Shown: positions 60,597 through 64,000 of the stretch, piece after piece
Layout: each line of letters begins with the position of its first letter
Position numbering within the stretch: position 1 is the first letter of the stretch
Assembly: GCF_902806685.2 (NCBI RefSeq)
Contig: NC_048539.1
Span: 2,058,501 to 2,122,500, forward strand
DNA length: 64,000 nt
From: Maniola hyperantus
Lineage: Eukaryota > Arthropoda > Insecta > Lepidoptera > Nymphalidae
Direction of reading: 5' to 3'
Made by a program: the position numbers and the translations under genes
Notes under the pieces: generated by a model
Seen by the model: only the letters and a program-made list of their open reading frames with translations
Told to the model about the DNA's origin: nothing
Databases searched by the model: none

Positions 60597-61060
60597 TTAT
60601 TTTCGTTCTAAATTCTCTATTTCAAACTAATAAAAAAAGCGCGAGACATGTTTTTTGATCTTTTAATAATTGAGTTAAAGTTCTATGAGCTTATACCCAC
60701 CTCTAATCTCGATGATAAAATTATCCCTCTCAAATGTCAAAAAAGGACAGTTTATCTTCTTTTATTTGGCCCCATGCTATAGACGGTGGATAAATAGTCC
60801 CCCGAGTCCCCGTGAAATGTCAAACGGGGATAAACTTCTCCTCTCCCCTGTTGCCGTGCTCTGAGGGGTGGAGAAGTTAATGTTATCTCCTGTGCAGTGG
60901 ATAAAATCGGGGGATATAATTTTTATCTTCGGCCCATGCTAGCCGTGCAGGTCTTTATCTATACCTATAAAAATCACGCCAATCCGTTGCACCGTTGCGA
61001 CGTGATTGAAGGACAAACCAACAAACAAATACACTTTCCCATTTATAATACGGGTACTGA

Positions 61061-61486
61061 TATCTACCTATTAGACGACGACTCCATTTGCGTGTAATTA
61101 GGTTTTTGAAAATCTTGTGGGAACTCATTGACTTTCTCTAGAGTATCTGAGGTTTGTCTCGGCCGCGGCAATGCAAGCTATCTTTATACTTAAACTTGTA
61201 CGCATCAGGTTGAGTTTATTTTACGGAACATTGCTGCTCTAAAACATGACAACCCTCAGGGTTTTGTTCGATACAATCGAATTAAACGCTAACCATAAAC
61301 GGGAAATACGTTTATGACGATCGAAATGATTGTATAGACACGGACTGAATATATTATTAACGCCTAAACACTGAGCTGTTCAAAAGATTACAACTTATGT
61401 ATACGGTCTATAGTAGGCTCTGAATCAATTCTAATTAAATTTATCGTAGAAATAACTTACATCCTTGAAACGACCAATAGATTTTC
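61061..61486. other. Unassigned; Hel-A trace
   Basis: 61080-61130 has GACTCCATTTGCGTGTAATT-AGG and TTGTGGGAACTCATTGA, a decayed Hel-A 3' half. The rest is unassigned. Confidence 0.4.
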
Positions 61487-62072
61487 AAAAAAACCGGCTA
61501 AGTGCGAATCAGACTCGCGCACTGAGGGTTCCGTACTACAATCGTATTTTATCGACATTTTGCACGATAAATCAAAAACTACTTACGTGATCTCGTTCAA
61601 ACCAATTTTCGGTGGAAGTTTGCATGGTATTGTACATCATAGATTTTTTTAGTTTTATCATTCTCTTATTTTAGAAGTTACAGGGAGGGGGGGGGGGGGG
61701 GGGGGGGACACACATTTTACCACTTTGGAAGTGTCTCTCGCGCAAAATATTCAGTTTACAAAAAAACGATATTAGAAACCTCAATATCATTTTAGAAGAC
61801 CTATCCATAGATATCCCACACGCATGGGTTTGATGAACAAAAAATTGAGTTTCAGTTCTAAGTATGGGGAACCCCAAAATTTAATGCTTTTTTTCTATTT
61901 TTTTATGAAAATCTTAATGCGGTTCACAGAATACATCTACTTACCTACCAAGTTTCAACAGTATAATTTCGGAAAAAAGTGGCTGTGACATACGGACGGA
62001 CAGACAGACAGACAGACATGACGAATCTATAAAAGTTCCGTTTTCTGCCATTCGGTTACGGAACCCTAAAAA
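61487..62072 (-). mobile_element. Family B3 element with poly-G run
   Basis: AAAACCGGCTAAGTGCGAAT, GAGGGTTCCGTACTACAATC, then a body different from family B: CGTGATCTCGTTCAAACC, a run of 21 G at 61687-61707, TACCAAGTTTCAACAGTAT. It ends GGTTACGGAACCCTAAAAA. The ends are shared with family B, the middle is not. Confidence 0.65.
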
Positions 62073-62400
62073 TCATACACTGACAAAGTTGTCGGCTTCA
62101 GCTTGTAGTTTTATAGAAATACAACAATCTCATCCTGACACAACTGTCTATCCAGATGCATATTACATTATTTCTCTCCCCGGCTAAGATATTCCGGGAT
62201 GGATGACGTACACCCGGGCCTTATCAAATCCTTGGGGCTTTAGACGGCGGTCCGCGTTAGAGCTCTCAAATTGTCAGCCATGTTTAGCTCTCCGGAATAT
62301 CGCGTTTTCTATTCGAGGTTGCACTCTAAATATACAAAATATTTACTGTCATACTCCTTTTAAGAGTAGCGCGACAAACAGCGCAAACTTCATCATCACT
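62073..62400. other. Unassigned DNA
   Basis: A 66-codon frame (62203-62403) has no domain. Nothing else recognised. Confidence 0.4.
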
Positions 62401-62538
62401 TAGAATAAGGTGAGATTCTTAAGGTATCATTCCGAACCACGTGCACGCAGCAGTTCTGCCGCAACAGTGCTGTCGCGGCACTACTGGTCCCCATACAATC
62501 TCTATTGTGCGCGCACGCAAACCTACCTTATTCTACTC
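62401..62538. mobile_element. 138-bp MITE-like element
   Basis: TAGAATAAGGT at the left and inverse ACCTTATTCTA at the right; interior CAGCAGTTCTGCCGCAACAG, CGCGGCACTACTGG, GTGCGCGCACGC. Target duplication not clear. Confidence 0.5.
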
Positions 62539-62755
62539 TGTGGCGAAATGGTGGAGCGGAGGGTCGCCGCTCTGTGACACACTGACTTTTGTGTTCGACA
62601 CTCTGTTTTCTCTCATTGTTGGAAGATGTATAAAATAGTGTGTGATTCTCAAATGTAAACTATAATTAAACTAAAACTCTTAAGCAAATTGAACGAGTGT
62701 TTAAATCAGAAAATAACCCAAACCCGGCGTGATGCGCCAACATCTATAAGCTTAG
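62539..62755. other. Unassigned DNA
   Basis: Nothing recognised. Confidence 0.4.
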
Positions 62756-63402
62756 CCCCCCCCCCCCCCGGTTTGAACGAGATCTATTAAGTAGTTTTTG
62801 ATTTATCGTGTGTTACGCCACACACTTGAGCCAACCCGAGCCAATCCGAGCCAACCCGAGCCAACCTATGTGAGGCCGGCTAATCACTGCCAAGCCGGTC
62901 TATCACAGCCAATGACAGCCACTTACCGCCACTGACAGCGAATCACCGCCAACCGCAGCCAAACAGCGAATCACAGCCCACCTACCGGACGCCTTCGGTA
63001 GGGATACAGCTTTAAAAAGCCATGAGAGCTCATTTCGAGAGATATTATTGTACGTAACACGGTGTCAGCAAAAACTATGCCAGTTTGTGTTCTAAATATT
63101 AGTTAATCGGTAAATTCAGTGTAAGTAGAAATTGTGACAAGTAAATCAATGCAAATTAATAGTGATATAAATAAACAGTAATAAATACATCAGTGTAAGC
63201 AAAAACTAATGTGTTGTAAATAGCATTAAATATAAATCAGTGATTATTATTGCGATGAATGATTAATAAATAAATTGGAGCGATTATACTGCTTGCTGGT
63301 TTTTATTTAACCCACTGCTTCACGTGCAATATGTCGATAAAATACTATTGTACTACGGAACCCTCAGTGCGCGAGTCTGATTCGCACGTGGCCGGTTTTT
63401 TT
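62756..63402 (+). mobile_element. Family B3 3' part split by a solo LTR
   Basis: Plus-strand B3: a run of 14 C (62756-62769), GGTTTGAACGAGATCTATTA, GTTTTTGATTTATCGTG. After the LTR it resumes at CAATATGTCGATAAAATACT ... GTCTGATTCGCACGTGGCCG-GTTTTTTT. The 5' half is absent. Confidence 0.7.
62811..63322 (+). mobile_element. Solo LTR (512 bp), CGTG target duplication
   Basis: Starts TGTTACGCCACACACTTG and ends CCCACTGCTTCA (TG...CA); CGTG flanks it at 62807-62810 and 63323-63326. The first 150 bp contain tandem GAGCCAACC-type and CAGCCAA/CAGCGAATCA repeats. GCTTTAAAAAGCC (about 63010) may be the TATA region, and several AATAAA signals follow in an AT-rich 3' part. Orientation is inferred from that order. 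Confidence 0.75.
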
Positions 63403-63611
63403 TCTTTATACCGCGATGTTGTATTCTCCGAGCATAGCTCTCTCCGCCGCTTTTAAGACTTACAATTTCTGTGCTGATAACGCATAAAGAATGCTTATAT
63501 AAATTTTCGCTTAAATATCGCTGATAAAGAGTAAAATAATTTTCATCGCGAACCGAAGTAATTGTCTGGAGATAAGAGCCTCCTTATAAACATTATGGAC
63601 TAAGAGCCCGT
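63403..63611. other. Unassigned DNA
   Basis: 63430-63455 has CTCCGAGCATAGCTCTCTCC, a scrap of the RTE reverse-transcriptase region (minus). Otherwise nothing recognised. Confidence 0.35.
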
Positions 63612-63722
63612 GAGGGCCAGACTTACGTTCAATTTTATAAAAACTGAAATGAAAGTTTCTATGCGCATTGTCCCCAACATAGGTAGAAACGATCAGCGAC
63701 TGATATATTTTAACCCCATGTC
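63612..63722 (+). mobile_element. Single arm of the inverted-repeat element
   Basis: GAGGGCCAGACTTACGTTC, GAAAGTTTCTATGCGCATTG, TCCCCAACATAGG, ACGATCAGCGACTGATAT: matches the left arm at 52567-52705 in the same orientation. Confidence 0.5.
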
Positions 63723-64000
63723 CTGAAACTAACACTCTTAAACTTTAATATGTTTTGGTTGACTGGCAGGGGGTTGCCACTATACTGACACTGGAATTCA
63801 CAGTCAAGATAGGGGTTCTTTTCCCTCTTTTCCCTTGGCAACATGGGCGGTCTCAGCTTCTGGAGCGAGCTTGGATGGCTGGAGTGAAGACTTCAGCGGG
63901 GAGGGGCAATGCACAACAGACGGAAACGTTTAAGTGCGGAAACCAACCCAGAGCGACGAAAGAAAGAAAGGGGCTTCTGTAGAGGACGATTCAAATGACA
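63723..64000. other. Unassigned, possibly start of a further element
   Basis: GC-richer sequence with an open 75-codon plus frame (63755-63982), no recognisable domain, running to near the window edge. It could be TE leader sequence; undecidable here. Confidence 0.3.

Larger units (their letters stand above)
57976..60947 (-). mobile_element. TIR DNA transposon, probably PIF/Harbinger-like
   Basis: TIRs are CAGGCCTAGCATGGGCCG and inverse CACGGCTAGCATGGGCCG (16 of 18 identical). The target duplication is the trinucleotide CAG (57973-57975, 60948-60950). Subterminal zones are rich in GGGGATAA/TTATCCCC on both sides. A short minus-strand frame at 60441-60596 looks like the start of a HARBI1-type transposase and is followed by a splice donor. 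The 3-bp duplication fits Harbinger, although TWA is the usual target. The conserved nuclease motifs were not found, so the copy is probably defective. Confidence 0.65.
57872..61060 (-). mobile_element. Hel-A1 split by a 2972-bp transposon
   Basis: Hel-A1 occupies 57872-57975 (CTAGCTGATGCCCGCGACTT ... ATCACTCTCCAG) and 60951-61060 (GTCTTTATCTATACCTATAA ... ACGGGTACTGA), with A before and T after. Joining the two parts gives an ordinary Hel-A1 of about 214 bp, so the interruption is a clean insertion. Confidence 0.8.

Overview
The window looks like repeat-dense, gene-poor nuclear DNA from a moth or butterfly (Lepidoptera). This rests on many dispersed elements recognised as characteristic of that order: short Helitron-like elements ending in GCATCAGCTAG or GCATAAGCTAG, elements ending in CACTTGGCCGGTTTTT, tRNA-derived SINEs, RTE-clade LINE fragments, and many short AT-rich elements with terminal inverted repeats (TIRs). 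I found no convincing host protein-coding gene and no free-standing tRNA, rRNA or CRISPR locus. The only long intact coding sequence belongs to an LTR retrotransposon. Species, and whether this is intergenic or intronic DNA, cannot be decided from the window.

Layout. 0-5 kb: AT-rich DNA with three small TIR elements and a five-unit tandem array of about 285 bp (3363-4740). 5-12 kb: RTE, SINE and Helitron-like insertions, plus two related pairs of unexplained repeated modules (9606-11581). 12-35 kb: a patchwork of Helitron-like, 'family B', SINE, MITE and LINE-tail copies, with a solo LTR at 22195-22481 and a hAT-type MITE at 26963-27107. 35.0-38.05 kb: a 3-kb heptanucleotide satellite (GCGAGTA/GCGAGAA) with higher-order structure. 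38-46 kb: more of the same repeats, three copies of an unexplained module of about 150 bp (44440-46460), and a solo LTR inside a MITE. 46.5-52.3 kb: a TA-flanked palindromic foldback element, split by a complete Ty3/gypsy-type LTR retrotransposon on the minus strand. That retrotransposon has LTRs identical by eye, a 4-bp target duplication and one 1450-codon gag-pol frame. 52.3-57.8 kb: an inverted-repeat element, a tandem duplication of about 700 bp, SINE, family-F and RTE pieces. 57.9-61.1 kb: a 2972-bp TIR transposon, probably PIF/Harbinger-like, sits inside a Helitron-like copy and itself carries another Helitron-like copy. 61-64 kb: divergent family-B copies, one split by a 512-bp solo LTR.

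How the parts relate: the content is a record of successive insertions. Nesting gives relative ages, for example Helitron-like copy first, then the Harbinger-like element, then a second Helitron-like copy; and foldback element first, then the gypsy element. The gypsy element is the only one that looks potentially autonomous. The Helitron-like, SINE and MITE copies carry no protein and would depend on enzymes encoded elsewhere.

Family nicknames used below are mine. Hel-A1, A2, A3, C and D are Helitron-like variants. Family B ends in CACTTGGCCGGTTTTT. Family F and MITE-G are TIR elements. SINE-A, B and C are tRNA-derived SINEs. Boundaries were read by eye and may be off by a few bases.
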